Below are positions 8,733 to 16,816 of a stretch of 64,000 nucleotides of DNA, in pieces. The position numbers were made by a program, and so were the translations under genes. The stretch is from an uncultured Eubacteriales bacterium (GTDB taxonomy: Bacteria; Bacillota; Clostridia; Oscillospirales; Oscillospiraceae). The stretch covers positions 107,228-171,227 of the forward strand of contig UQZA01000002.1 of NCBI GenBank assembly GCA_900545515.1, in the 5' to 3' direction. Every line of letters begins with the position of its first letter. The stretch's first letter is position 1. The notes under the pieces were generated by a model. It saw only the letters and a program-made list of their open reading frames with translations. It searched no databases and was not told the origin of the DNA.

Positions 8733-9647
8733 TTAGGGTAGATGGGAGGGGGAGACGGTGATATCCTGCCGGGGCACCCGGTCCCAGTGAAACAGGGGAA
8801 CCAGGTCCCGGGCCTGGACCGGCTCCGGTTTGGGTAGCAGCCCGGCCCAGTGGGCTAGCAGCCCCAGGATTTCCTGTGGAGACAGGTGGCGGGACAGGGC
8901 CTCCAGGTCCAAATCCCCATCTCGTTTGGACAGACGGCGGCCGTCTGGCGCCAGGAGCATGGGTACATGGTAATAGCGGGGCTGAGGAGCGCCCAAAAGC
9001 TCCTGCAGGTACATTTGACGGGGGGTAGAAGAGAGAAGGTCCCGCCCCCGGACCACCTCCGTGACCCCGGCCGCGGCATCATCCACCACCACGGCCAGCT
9101 GATATACGAATACTCCATCCGCCCGGCGGACCACAAAATCGCCGCAGTCCCGGGCAAGATTTTCTATGTATTGGCCCTGAACTCCGTCCCAGAGGGAGAC
9201 CTCCCGGTCCGGTACCCGAACCCGCCAGGCGGGCAAGCGGCCAAAGGCGGCCCACTCCTCCGGCTTTCGATTCCGGCACCGGCCGTCATATACATAGACG
9301 CCATCGGTGGCGTGAGGAGCGTCAATCCGGTGCAGGCGGCTGCGGGTGCAGTAGCAGGGGTAAAGAAGCCCCATCTCCTCCAAAAGCCGAAAGGCGGCCT
9401 GGTAGGCCTCTTGCCGCTGGCTTTGGGGTGTGGTCTCCCGGTCCCAGGTGAGGCCCAGCCAGGTGAGGTCCCGGCGGAGCTGGCTGGCGTAACCCGCATT
9501 GGTACGCTGAGTGTCCAGATCTTCCATACGTAGAACCAATTCACCGCCCTGAGACCGGACGGAAAGCCAGGCCAGCAGGGCGGAGAACAGATTTCCCAAA
9601 TGCATCCGTCCGCTGGGCGTGGGGGCAAAACGCCCCACGGACCTCAT
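8733..9647 (-). CDS. gluQ: Glutamyl-Q tRNA(Asp) synthetase
   Basis: A 304-residue truncated GluRS paralogue lacking the anticodon-binding domain. It carries the class I HIGH-like motif in PTPSGRMHLGN near the N-terminus, the Cys-x-Cys...Tyr...Cys zinc site (CYCTRSRL, later GRCRN) and a KMSKS-like LSKRDGD. Such proteins attach glutamate to queuosine in the wobble position of tRNA-Asp. The ATG overlaps the stop of the preceding deacylase gene as ATGA (9644-9647), so the two are translationally coupled. A glutamyl-tRNA synthetase proper would be about 480 residues. Confidence 0.92.
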   Translation of the reverse strand: MRSVGRFAPTPSGRMHLGNLFSALLAWLSVRSQGGELVLRMEDLDTQRTNAGYASQLRRDLTWLGLTWDRETTPQSQRQEAYQAAFRLLEEMGLLYPCYCTRSRLHRIDAPHATDGVYVYDGRCRNRKPEEWAAFGRLPAWRVRVPDREVSLWDGVQGQYIENLARDCGDFVVRRADGVFVYQLAVVVDDAAAGVTEVVRGRDLLSSTPRQMYLQELLGAPQPRYYHVPMLLAPDGRRLSKRDGDLDLEALSRHLSPQEILGLLAHWAGLLPKPEPVQARDLVPLFHWDRVPRQDITVSPSHLP

Positions 9648-10210
9648 AGCGGATCCTCCGGCAGGTCCACCAGAAGCGGACGGTGTCCCAGGGCGGGGAT
9701 TACCCGCTCCAGCACATCCCCCATGGCAATGCGCAGGGTGGAGGTGTTCTGGCAGGGATGCAGCCCCAGATAGGCCTGGCGCAGAAGGGGACGGTCCAGA
9801 ACCAGCTGCACGGCGCAGCCCGGGTCCTGGAGCAGGCACAGAAGGCTGGCGGAGCCGGGCTGAACTCCCAGAAGCCGGGCCAGATCCTCTTCCCCGGCAA
9901 AGCTCAGGCGGCTGCAGCCCAACTGAGCGGAAAGATGCTTGGTTTTGAATACCTTGTCCCCTTCCAGCAGCAGAAGATAGAACTGGGTTTTCTGCCGGTT
10001 GCACAGGAAGAGGTTTTTGGCAATGGGGGCCTCCAGAACCGCCTCCACCTGGTGGCAGGTCTCAATGTGAAAGGCAGGGCTGTGGTCCACCCGGCCATAG
10101 GAGACGCCCAGGCGGTCCAGAAAGTCATAGCAAGCCATTTCCGCCGGGCTCCGCCCCTGACTGTCCCCGGGGCGGCCGGTGTGGCGGGTCTCATCCAGTT
10201 TCCAATCCAT
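9644..10210 (-). CDS. YbaK/ProX-type aminoacyl-tRNA deacylase domain protein
   Basis: A 188-residue protein of the YbaK/EbsC superfamily. The middle (VDHSPAFHIETCHQVEAV, then AKNLFLCNRQK and LLLLEGDKVF) matches the free-standing prolyl-tRNA deacylases (ProX/PrdX) that hydrolyse Ala-tRNA-Pro. The first 25 residues are polar and probably disordered. It starts 11 bases after the LCP gene and overlaps gluQ, so it belongs to a tRNA-charging unit. The exact mischarged substrate cannot be read from sequence, so the family assignment is firmer than the specificity. Confidence 0.85.
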   Translation of the reverse strand: MDWKLDETRHTGRPGDSQGRSPAEMACYDFLDRLGVSYGRVDHSPAFHIETCHQVEAVLEAPIAKNLFLCNRQKTQFYLLLLEGDKVFKTKHLSAQLGCSRLSFAGEEDLARLLGVQPGSASLLCLLQDPGCAVQLVLDRPLLRQAYLGLHPCQNTSTLRIAMGDVLERVIPALGHRPLLVDLPEDPL

Positions 10211-10221
10211 GGAAAGCCTCC

Positions 10222-11547
10222 TCAGTACACAATGTTCAAGTCGTTGGCGTTGATCTCCCGGGTGTAGGGGTTACAGGACTGGTTGATGACGTCTGCCACG
10301 CCTGCCGGGTCCAGGATGTAGTAAGAGACACCGTCAATCATATCTGCATAGCCGGGCAGGGTTACCGTCTGCAGGTTGCCCAGGCCGGAACGCCAGGCGG
10401 TATAGGCGATCCACAGAAGATTGCCTGTGGTGAGGTCCGATTCGGAGGAGGCCTGCACAGTGGAGAGAATTTGGGGAAGCTTCACCAGATTGGGGAGAGT
10501 CAACCATTGGTCCATGCAGGCGGAGAGAAACTGGCGCTGCACGTCCACCCGGCCCAGGTCCTGGTCAGCGTAGCCCTTCCGGAAGCGAACCAGGCCCATG
10601 GCCTCGTATCCGTCCAGCTTCTGCTTGCCCTCCTTCAGGTCGATATAGAGGTCCTGGGAGGGGTCTTCATAGAACATATCCATGGGGACGTCGAACTCCA
10701 CCCCGCCCATCAGGTTCACCACATCCACGAAGGCGTCCAGGGTGATCAGCATATAGCCGTCCGGCCGGTAACCGATGATGTCCGATACATAGTCCAGAAG
10801 GGCCTCCATACCCTCCTGACCGCCATCGTTGCGACCGTAGGCGGAGTTCAGCTTGGCGTCGCTGCCGGAGGATGTATGGGTCAGGGTGTCCCGGGGCAGG
10901 CTCACCAGGGTGATAGCCTGCTCCCGGGCGTTCAAATACAGGAGCATCATGGTGTCGGTTCGGGTGCCTTCCTGGTCGGTGCCGCACAGGAGCACCGTGG
11001 CTGCACCTTCCTTCCGGGCGCCAATGGGCTGGTCTGTCTCAGGCATTTTCATGGTGCTGCGAATCCACAGGTAAGCACCGCCGATCAGGAGCAGAACCAC
11101 CAGCAGTACGCCGGCTAGGAGCCTCACGCCACGGCGCTTTTTCCGGCGCTTTGACGGCTTGGGCTGCCTGCTGGGAGCCGGACGGCGGGGAAGGTCCTCT
11201 CCCTCCTCGTAGGTCTCCCGGTGGTTTTTACGAGGGGACTGGCGCCGGGGCTGACGGCGGTCCTCGTTTTGAAAATCCACGTTGTAGGCTGGAATGGCAG
11301 GCCCGGGGGCTTCCTCCTGGGCCTCTGGCCGGGGCTCGTTGGGACGGCCGTAGTTGTTCTGGTAGTTGCGCACATCCTGGCCATAGTGGTTGCTGTAGTT
11401 GGCGTAAAAGCGGAGATCCTCCCAGGGAGCAGGAGGCGCATCCTCCTCCGCCTCTTCGGGGGGAGTTTCGCCCAGGACCTGGTCTGCCTTGCGGAGCAGG
11501 TCCTCCAAATCGTCGTCTTCGTTCCGGGGCTTTTTGTGATAGGCCAT
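10222..11547 (-). CDS. LCP (LytR-CpsA-Psr) family cell-wall glycopolymer transferase
   Basis: A 441-residue protein. Residues 1-140 are a long charged cytoplasmic tail rich in Asn, Arg, Pro and Glu, ending in a Lys/Arg cluster. Residues 141-161 are a membrane span. The extracytoplasmic LCP domain follows, with LLCGTDQEGTRTDTMMLL, SLPRDTL and the YADQDLGRVDVQRQF segment. LCP enzymes move teichoic acids or capsule from undecaprenyl carriers to peptidoglycan. The start is ATG 11547 because AAGGAGGT precedes it by 6 bases; the longer frame from 11598 overlaps the promoter. The cytoplasmic tail is longer than usual. Confidence 0.92.
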   Translation of the reverse strand: MAYHKKPRNEDDDLEDLLRKADQVLGETPPEEAEEDAPPAPWEDLRFYANYSNHYGQDVRNYQNNYGRPNEPRPEAQEEAPGPAIPAYNVDFQNEDRRQPRRQSPRKNHRETYEEGEDLPRRPAPSRQPKPSKRRKKRRGVRLLAGVLLVVLLLIGGAYLWIRSTMKMPETDQPIGARKEGAATVLLCGTDQEGTRTDTMMLLYLNAREQAITLVSLPRDTLTHTSSGSDAKLNSAYGRNDGGQEGMEALLDYVSDIIGYRPDGYMLITLDAFVDVVNLMGGVEFDVPMDMFYEDPSQDLYIDLKEGKQKLDGYEAMGLVRFRKGYADQDLGRVDVQRQFLSACMDQWLTLPNLVKLPQILSTVQASSESDLTTGNLLWIAYTAWRSGLGNLQTVTLPGYADMIDGVSYYILDPAGVADVINQSCNPYTREINANDLNIVY

Positions 11548-11586
11548 GGAGATACCTCCTTGATTTGGCGTATATTCTGAGCCTAT

Positions 11587-11615
11587 ATTGTAGCGCAAAT
11601 TCCGGGGAAAGTAAA
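11587..11615 (-). promoter_or_regulatory. Sigma-70 promoter for the LCP-ProX-gluQ-nudC run
   Basis: On the minus strand TTTACT (11615-11610) and TACAAT (11592-11587) stand 17 bases apart, 40 bases before the LCP start codon. The divergent ligase gene begins 120 bases away. Confidence 0.65.
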
Positions 11616-11735
11616 CGGCTTTTCCACCGGGAGAAGATTTTTATGGATTTCGTAATGATTTGTGCTATAATGGAAACGCCAAATGCCGGGGAGGGCCCCG
11701 GCCTCCGCTTGTCGACTGGAAAGGATGATTTCAAT

Positions 11736-13466
11736 ATGGCTCTCTCTGCTTCTGCCCCTTGGGTGAACTTTTACGGCAACACGCCCAAGTCTATTGACTA
11801 TCCCCGCAAGACCATGTACCAGCTGCTGTCAGATACGGCGCGGCGGTATCCCCAAAATATTGCCTATGTGTTTATGGGTAAGGAAACGGACTACGCCACC
11901 TTCCTTCGCCGGGTGGATCTGGCGGCCAAGGCCTTTGTGGCCATGGGCATCCACCGGGGGGACCGGGTGACCATTTGCATGCCGAATTCACCACAGGGTG
12001 TGGACTGCTTCTATGCCCTGAACCGGATTGGTGCAATTCCCAACATGATCCACCCCCTGTCTGCCCCTCACGAGATTGCGTTTTACCTGAACGCGTCTCA
12101 CAGCAAAGCCATTTTGACCCTGGATCAGTTTTACTATAAGGTGGAGCAGATTCTTCCGGACCTCCATGACACCTGCCGGATCATCATCGCCAAGATTCAG
12201 GACGAGCTGCCTGGGATGAAGAAAGCCCTGTTCCCTCTGACCAAAACCGCCCGGTCGGTGCAGAAGCTGCCGAAAACCGGTTATATTCTTTGGAATGATT
12301 TTCTGAATGCAGGCCGCCGGTCCAAGAAGGAGCTGCCCCCCGACGAGGGGAAGTATGACGACTGCGGCGCGATTCTCTACTCCGGCGGCACCACCGGCAC
12401 CACCAAGGGCATCATGCTCTCCAATCTTAATTTTAATGCTCTAGGCCTGCAGACCATTGCCGCTTCTGGGTACACCTCCGTGGCGGGCATGAAAATGCTG
12501 TCCATTATGCCCATTTTCCACGGTTTTGGACTGGGGATCGGCATCCACACTGCCCTCATTGGCGGCGCTACCTGCATACTGGTGCCCCAGTTCAGCGTGA
12601 AGCTCTACGCGGAGATTCTAAAAAAGCAAAAGCCCAACCTGATCCCTGGCGTCCCCACCCTGTTTGAGGCCCTCCTCCGGGCGGACTCCCTGGATGGGGT
12701 GGACCTCAGCTTCCTGAAGGGAATTTTTTCCGGAGGAGATTCCCTGTCTCCGGAATTAAAAAAGAAAGTGGATCAGTTCCTCAAGGAACACAACTGCTCC
12801 GAGCAGATCCGGGAGGGCTACGGCACCACAGAGTGCGTCACTGCCTCCTGCCTCACCCCCAAGGATTATGCCCGCTCTGGCTCCATCGGCGTGCCGTTCC
12901 CCGATACATACTACAAAATTGTGAAGCCTGGCACCACGGAGGAGCTGCCTGCCAACACTGACGGTGAAATTTGCATCTCCGGTCCGACAGTGATGCTGGG
13001 CTATATGGACAACCCCGAGGAGACGGCGCAAACCCTCCGCCGCCATCTGGAGGGCCGGATCTGGCTCCACACTGGCGATTTGGGGCGGATGGATCAGGAT
13101 GGTTTTGTGTATTTCCGCCAGAGAATCAAGCGAATGATCATTACTTCCGGTTACAACGTTTATCCATCCCAGCTGGAAAATATCATTGACGGTCATGACA
13201 AGGTGCTGCTGTCCTGCGTCATCGGCGTGAAGGACCCGTATCGGGTGCAGAGGGTGAAGGCCTACGTAGTTCCCATGCCCGGTATCGAACCCACAGAGGA
13301 GCTGAAAGAGGAGCTGCTGAGCTACTGTGAGAAGCGGATTGCCAAGTACGCTATGCCCCGGGAGGTGGAATTCCGCACAGAGCTGCCCAAGACTTTGGTG
13401 GGCAAGGTGGCTTACCGGGTCCTGGAGGAAGAGGCCAACAGTCAGATTCAGCCGGAGGGGAAATGA
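11736..13466 (+). CDS. AMP-forming acyl-CoA synthetase (fatty acid-CoA ligase family)
   Basis: A 576-residue ANL-superfamily enzyme. The P-loop YSGGTTGTTKG lies near 215-225, the GYGTTE motif near 361, and the hinge region with HTGDLG and the RIKRMIITSGYNVYP segment near 445-475. It should activate a carboxylate with ATP and pass it to CoA, most like the medium/long-chain FadD group; the chain length is not predictable. ATG 11736 is chosen with AAAGGATGA upstream; the in-frame extension to 11151 overlaps the divergent LCP gene and is not coding-like. Its stop overlaps the ATG of the next gene, so it may supply an acyl group to that membrane protein. Confidence 0.92.
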   Translation: MALSASAPWVNFYGNTPKSIDYPRKTMYQLLSDTARRYPQNIAYVFMGKETDYATFLRRVDLAAKAFVAMGIHRGDRVTICMPNSPQGVDCFYALNRIGAIPNMIHPLSAPHEIAFYLNASHSKAILTLDQFYYKVEQILPDLHDTCRIIIAKIQDELPGMKKALFPLTKTARSVQKLPKTGYILWNDFLNAGRRSKKELPPDEGKYDDCGAILYSGGTTGTTKGIMLSNLNFNALGLQTIAASGYTSVAGMKMLSIMPIFHGFGLGIGIHTALIGGATCILVPQFSVKLYAEILKKQKPNLIPGVPTLFEALLRADSLDGVDLSFLKGIFSGGDSLSPELKKKVDQFLKEHNCSEQIREGYGTTECVTASCLTPKDYARSGSIGVPFPDTYYKIVKPGTTEELPANTDGEICISGPTVMLGYMDNPEETAQTLRRHLEGRIWLHTGDLGRMDQDGFVYFRQRIKRMIITSGYNVYPSQLENIIDGHDKVLLSCVIGVKDPYRVQRVKAYVVPMPGIEPTEELKEELLSYCEKRIAKYAMPREVEFRTELPKTLVGKVAYRVLEEEANSQIQPEGK

Positions 13467-14173
13467 GTAGGCGGATCTGGGAGCTGGATGCCCTCCGGGG
13501 GCTGTGTATTTTGGGGATGATCCTGGTGCATCTGGTCTATGACATCCGGGAGCTGTATGGCCTGGCAGATTTTGCATATCCCGCTATTTTTTCCTTTGTC
13601 ATGCAGTGGGGCTCGGTGCTGTTTCTTCTGATTTCCGGTATTTGCGTCACCCTGGGCCATCATCCGGTGCGGCGGGGACTGGCAGTCTTTGGGTGTGGGA
13701 TGCTGTGCAGCCTGGTGACGGCGGGGATGTACTGGCTGGGCTTCCAGGGCCGGGGGATCGTCATTTGGTTTGGCATTCTCCACTGCCTGGGGGTATGCAT
13801 GCTTCTGTGGCCGTGGCTGGGACGGCTACCCAATTGGGTATTGGGGGCTCTGGCCCTGCTCCTTTTGGCGCTGGGCTATTGGTTCCGGAGCCTTACGGTG
13901 GCCGCCCCCTGGCTCTTTCCCCTGGGCCTGACGACGGCAGAATTTGCCTCCAGCGATTATTTCCCCCTGCTGCCTAACCTGGGGTGGTTTCTGATAGGGG
14001 CCCTTCTGGGCAGAACGGCTTACCGGCAGGGAGAGAGCTTGCTGCCCAGATTTCCGGCTGGGGCGGCTCCGGTTCGGTTCCTAACCTGGTGTGGCAGGCA
14101 GTCTCTGCTTCTCTATCTGCTGCATCAGCCGGTGCTGGCAGGATTGTTGGAGCTGTATGTTCTTGCGCGGTAG
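13463..14173 (+). CDS. DUF1624 / heparan-alpha-glucosaminide acetyltransferase-like membrane protein
   Basis: A 236-residue polytopic protein opening with RRIWELDALRGLCILGMILVH, the family's first helix with the Asp-Ala-x-Arg-Gly phrase. Six to seven membrane spans follow, and it ends with the conserved GRQSLLLYLLHQPV helix. Related proteins transfer acetyl groups from cytoplasmic acetyl-CoA to sugars across the membrane, although for the bacterial branch this is inference. The ATG is in the ATGA overlap with the acyl-CoA ligase gene, which suggests linked function. It is shorter than the eukaryotic enzyme and lacks its lumenal domain. Confidence 0.85.
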   Translation: MSRRIWELDALRGLCILGMILVHLVYDIRELYGLADFAYPAIFSFVMQWGSVLFLLISGICVTLGHHPVRRGLAVFGCGMLCSLVTAGMYWLGFQGRGIVIWFGILHCLGVCMLLWPWLGRLPNWVLGALALLLLALGYWFRSLTVAAPWLFPLGLTTAEFASSDYFPLLPNLGWFLIGALLGRTAYRQGESLLPRFPAGAAPVRFLTWCGRQSLLLYLLHQPVLAGLLELYVLAR

Positions 14174-14203
14174 TCCCTCTTGGACGGAGAGGAGCGTGTG
14201 GTA

Positions 14204-14728
14204 GTGCGTTTTGAGACGGAACGCATGATGGTGCGGAGCTTTCAGGAAGGAGATCTTCCAGATTTGCAGGAAATTTTGGGTGATGCACAGACCATGGTAT
14301 ATATGGAACCACCCTATACCTTGGAACAAACCGCCCGATTTTTGCAGGATTTCTGCATAGGCCGGAAGGGGGCCCTGGCTGCTGAGGATAAGGCCTCCGG
14401 CCGAGTCATTGGATATCTTTTGTGTAACGAAATTCAGGATGATATCTATGAAATTGGGTGGATTTTCAATCGCCGCATTTGGCGGCAGGGCTATGCCTAT
14501 GAGGCCTGCTGCAGCCTGGTGGACTATGCTTTTTTCAGCCTGCATGCCCATAAACTCCTGGCTGAGACGATAGACCCCTTGAAATCTGCAGGCCTTATGA
14601 GGAAGCTGGGTATGGAATTGGAGGGCGTCCAGCGGGGCCAAGTCAAAGACAATGGGGGCCAGTGGGTGGACCTGTATCTCTACGGGCTTCTCCGGGAAAC
14701 CTGGGAAGGCAGCAGGAGGCAGAAATAG
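14204..14728 (+). CDS. GNAT family N-acetyltransferase (RimJ-like)
   Basis: A protein of about 174 residues beginning with the usual FETERMMVRSFQEGDLPDL strand-helix of ribosomal-protein/drug GNATs. It continues through the YEIGWIFNRRIWRQGYAYEAC acetyl-CoA binding motif A (R-x-x-G-Y-A) and the KLGMELEG motif B. It would transfer an acetyl group from acetyl-CoA to an amine; the substrate is unknown. Start GTG 14204 is chosen since GGAGAGGAG ends 9 bases upstream; GTG 14198 and TTG 14180 are in frame but poorly placed. It follows the DUF1624 gene by 30 bases. Confidence 0.85.
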   Translation: MRFETERMMVRSFQEGDLPDLQEILGDAQTMVYMEPPYTLEQTARFLQDFCIGRKGALAAEDKASGRVIGYLLCNEIQDDIYEIGWIFNRRIWRQGYAYEACCSLVDYAFFSLHAHKLLAETIDPLKSAGLMRKLGMELEGVQRGQVKDNGGQWVDLYLYGLLRETWEGSRRQK

Positions 14729-14736
14729 CAACAGAT

Positions 14737-14786
14737 CAAACACCGTTGGTATGCTCCTTTTCTCTGGAGCATACCAACGGTGTTTG
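14737..14786. terminator. 21-bp perfect hairpin between convergent genes (bidirectional terminator candidate)
   Basis: Positions 14737-14757 and 14766-14786 are exact inverted copies around an 8-base pyrimidine loop. The dyad fills the gap between the convergent GNAT and exonuclease genes. A run of T is missing on both sides, so termination is inferred from position and stem strength. Confidence 0.6.
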
Positions 14787-14789
14787 CGC

Positions 14790-15797
14790 TCAGGATTCTG
14801 ACATACTTCCAGGATTCCCCGGAAGAGTAGCTCGTTTGGCAGGATGGCGGCGTCTGCGGCGGCGGGTTTGGCGGGTGGATTCGGCTTTTTCCGCCCGCTT
14901 GGCGTAGGCCAGGGCGGCCTCGGAGTCGCCTTGGTAGGTGAGGCGGCTGACCCGGAAGGTGCCTCCGGTCTCTGGGCTCAGGCGGACGCGGATCAGGAAA
15001 TCGCCGTGCTCCGGGCACTGGGCCAGGGCCATGTACCGCCGGCCAGGCTGGGAAAACCAGCGGCGGCAGGTCATTTGCGCCCCACAGGTGGGGCAGAGGT
15101 TGTCCGGCCCGGCCATGTGGTCCAGGGCCTCTTCCTTTCCGGCCAGACCGTAATATACCTGCCGGGTGAGGCAGCCGGGGAGTTCTGCCCCGTGGAAGCC
15201 GTTTTCATGGCTTTGGAGGGCCGCCTCGTACTCCTGGATGCCCCGTTTCAGATCCAGGCGTGCGCAGATAAGAGCAGTGTGATAGGCATCCCCCAGGGCG
15301 TCATGGGCAGGGCGGCTGGGGGGGATCTGGAAAAACGCCAGGGCGGTCTTCAGGGCTTTCTGGGAGCTGGAACCGTCTGTCTGGGCGTTGAACATCATCT
15401 GGGCGTTGTACCAACGGCGGGTCCAGTCTGCTGGCAGCTGAAACAGAGCCAGGTTTTCCTGCAAAATGGCAATATCATCGAAGCCCCAGGTGAGAAAGGC
15501 CACATCCTCCCCACACCAGGCTCGGAATTGCTCCATGGCCTCCGGAAAGGGGATGCCCTCAGCCTTCAGCCGGGCTTCCTGAATGCCGGTGAGCTTGGAG
15601 ACCCGCTTGTTCAGGCGGCGGTAAAACCGGGGCTTGATCAGGACCTGAAATTCATCAGCCACCGTCTGGTCCTCCAGGATCCGGACAGCGCCAATTTGAA
15701 TAATTTCCCCCCGAATTTGCACAGGGAGCGGCTTTTTTGCCGAAGGAGACCCGGGCCAGGGCTGATTCCATTCCATATCCAGTATGATATAATCCAT
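14790..15797 (-). CDS. DEDDh 3'-5' exonuclease domain protein with C-terminal zinc ribbon
   Basis: A 335-residue protein. The exonuclease fold covers residues 1-180: DMEWN (ExoI Asp/Glu) at the start, the ExoII region AFLTWGFDDIAIL, and HDALGDAYHTA (ExoIII His and Asp). This resembles the KapD/ERI-1-like inhibitor family and DnaQ epsilon. Near residue 240 a CPTCG and a later CPEHG pair suggest a zinc ribbon. The last 40 residues are strongly basic (Arg-rich), so nucleic-acid binding is likely. It should degrade single-stranded DNA or RNA from the 3' end. It lies alone, with its promoter divergent from the L21 operon. Confidence 0.85.
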   Translation of the reverse strand: MDYIILDMEWNQPWPGSPSAKKPLPVQIRGEIIQIGAVRILEDQTVADEFQVLIKPRFYRRLNKRVSKLTGIQEARLKAEGIPFPEAMEQFRAWCGEDVAFLTWGFDDIAILQENLALFQLPADWTRRWYNAQMMFNAQTDGSSSQKALKTALAFFQIPPSRPAHDALGDAYHTALICARLDLKRGIQEYEAALQSHENGFHGAELPGCLTRQVYYGLAGKEEALDHMAGPDNLCPTCGAQMTCRRWFSQPGRRYMALAQCPEHGDFLIRVRLSPETGGTFRVSRLTYQGDSEAALAYAKRAEKAESTRQTRRRRRRHPAKRATLPGNPGSMSES

Positions 15798-15840
15798 GGG
15801 GGCAACGACTCCTGTCTGTCAGCTTTGCATCAGTTTAGAT

Positions 15841-15870
15841 ATCATATCACATTTCTGCACAGGCTGTAAA
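15841..15870 (-). promoter_or_regulatory. Sigma-70-like promoter for the exonuclease gene
   Basis: Minus-strand TTTACA (15870-15865) and TATGAT (15846-15841) are 18 bases apart, about 45 bases before the ATG. Confidence 0.55.
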
Positions 15871-15900
15871 CAGAAAGTTTTGATTTTGTATTGCGGCCGT

Positions 15901-16024
15901 GTAGGATTTACCATGATGTGTGAACACCGGCCCAGGGGTTGTGGAAATGTGTGGAACCCCCACAGTGGTTTTCCGCATTTTCATAGCTACCCGCCTGGCG
16001 TCCACACATTATGGTAAATCCTAC
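15901..16024. repeat. 124-bp imperfect palindrome with 22-bp terminal inverted repeats (MITE-like)
   Basis: The ends 15901-15922 and 16003-16024 are inverted copies matching at 21 of 22 positions. Interior sequence also pairs imperfectly (ACACC-GGC arms, AATG-GGAA-ACC blocks), so the whole element can fold as one long hairpin. It contains no gene and sits between the exonuclease promoter and the L21 promoter. This fits a small non-autonomous element; no clear target-site duplication is seen. Confidence 0.6.
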
Positions 16025-16054
16025 AATTTTCCGGGAGAATTGCGGAGAATTTCC

Positions 16055-16083
16055 TTGACAACCCCGTTTTTGGATGATAAAAT
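16055..16083 (+). promoter_or_regulatory. Sigma-70 promoter of the rplU-prp-rpmA operon
   Basis: Consensus TTGACA (16055-16060), 17-base spacer, TAAAAT (16078-16083). Confidence 0.85.
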
Positions 16084-16087
16084 AGAC

Positions 16088-16172
16088 GAGCCGCATTGAA
16101 GGGGCTTTAAGTTGGTGTGCCCAAATGGGCCCACGCCCCCAGAGCGAGACTACCAAGGAAAGTAGGTGCAAA
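16088..16172 (+). ncRNA. Ribosomal protein L21 leader
   Basis: The 5' leader between the promoter and rplU folds into GC-rich stems (GGGCCCACGCCC region) followed by the AGAGCGAGACTACC-AAGG segment typical of Firmicutes L21 leaders. In that family the leader is thought to bind L21 for autoregulation. Assigned by motif and position from memory, not by a covariance search. Confidence 0.7.
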
Positions 16173-16175
16173 ATC

Positions 16176-16487
16176 GTGAAAGCAGTGATTGTGACCGGTG
16201 GTAAGCAGTACACCGTGGCGGAGGGCGACGTGATCTACGTCGAGAAGCTGGGTGTGGAGGCTGAGAACACCGTGACCTTCGACCAGGTTCTGGCTGTGGT
16301 GGACGGGGAGAACTCCAAGTTCGGCAAGCCCATGGTTGCCGGCGCCACCGTAGAGGGCAAGGTCATTAAGAACGGCAAGGGCAAGAAGATTGTGGTCTTC
16401 AAGTACCGTCCCAAGAAGGACTCCAAGTCCATCCGGGGCCACCGCCAGCCGTACACCAAGGTGGAAATCACCAAGATTGCCCTGTAA
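16176..16487 (+). CDS. rplU: 50S ribosomal protein L21
   Basis: A 103-residue protein starting MKAVIVTGGKQYTVAEGDVI, with the diagnostic C-terminal KKDSKSIRGHRQPYTKVEI. It is a structural protein of the large subunit that contacts 23S rRNA. The start is GTG 16176, not the upstream ATG 16125, because the family starts at this MKAVI and the region upstream is the structured leader. It opens the rplU-prp-rpmA operon with only 3 bases to prp. Confidence 0.97.
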   Translation: MKAVIVTGGKQYTVAEGDVIYVEKLGVEAENTVTFDQVLAVVDGENSKFGKPMVAGATVEGKVIKNGKGKKIVVFKYRPKKDSKSIRGHRQPYTKVEITKIAL

Positions 16488-16490
16488 GCC

Positions 16491-16814
16491 ATGACAAAAG
16501 TTGAATTTTTCACCCAGGATGACAGAATCACCGGATTCTGCTGCTCTGGGCACAGCGGTTACGGCGAGGCCGGGACGGACATTGTGTGCGCTGCCGTCTC
16601 TGCTGCCGTCAACCTCACCGAGTGCACCGTCAATGACGTGTGCGGCGCTCGGGCCAAGGTCCGGGTGGACGAGGGGAAGGCCTCCGTCACCCTGACCCTT
16701 CCCGCTGCCTGTGACGAGGAGGAGTCCGTCCAGGCCGCCCTGAGCGGCCTCATGGTTTACCTCATTGGTCTGCGGGAGGAATACCCAGATTATCTCGATG
16801 TTTTGGAGGTGTAA
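16491..16814 (+). CDS. prp: Ribosomal-processing cysteine protease Prp
   Basis: A 107-residue protein between L21 and L27, its universal location in Firmicutes. The catalytic pair is visible as His21 in CSGHSGY and Cys33 in GTDIVCAAVS. Prp removes the N-terminal extension of L27 so that L27 can enter the ribosome. The matching extension is present in the next gene. Spacing of 3 bases upstream and 2 downstream shows tight co-translation. Confidence 0.95.
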   Translation: MTKVEFFTQDDRITGFCCSGHSGYGEAGTDIVCAAVSAAVNLTECTVNDVCGARAKVRVDEGKASVTLTLPAACDEEESVQAALSGLMVYLIGLREEYPDYLDVLEV

Positions 16815-16816
16815 AT

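Noticed and set aside
14741..14786. Possible tRNA or small RNA gene in the 21-bp hairpin
   Set aside because: No cloverleaf, no promoter; the structure is a simple stem-loop between convergent genes.
15922..16002. TTTTCCACA-like sequences as DnaA boxes of a replication origin
   Set aside because: Only isolated partial matches inside the palindrome; no dnaA, dnaN or AT-rich unwinding region is near.
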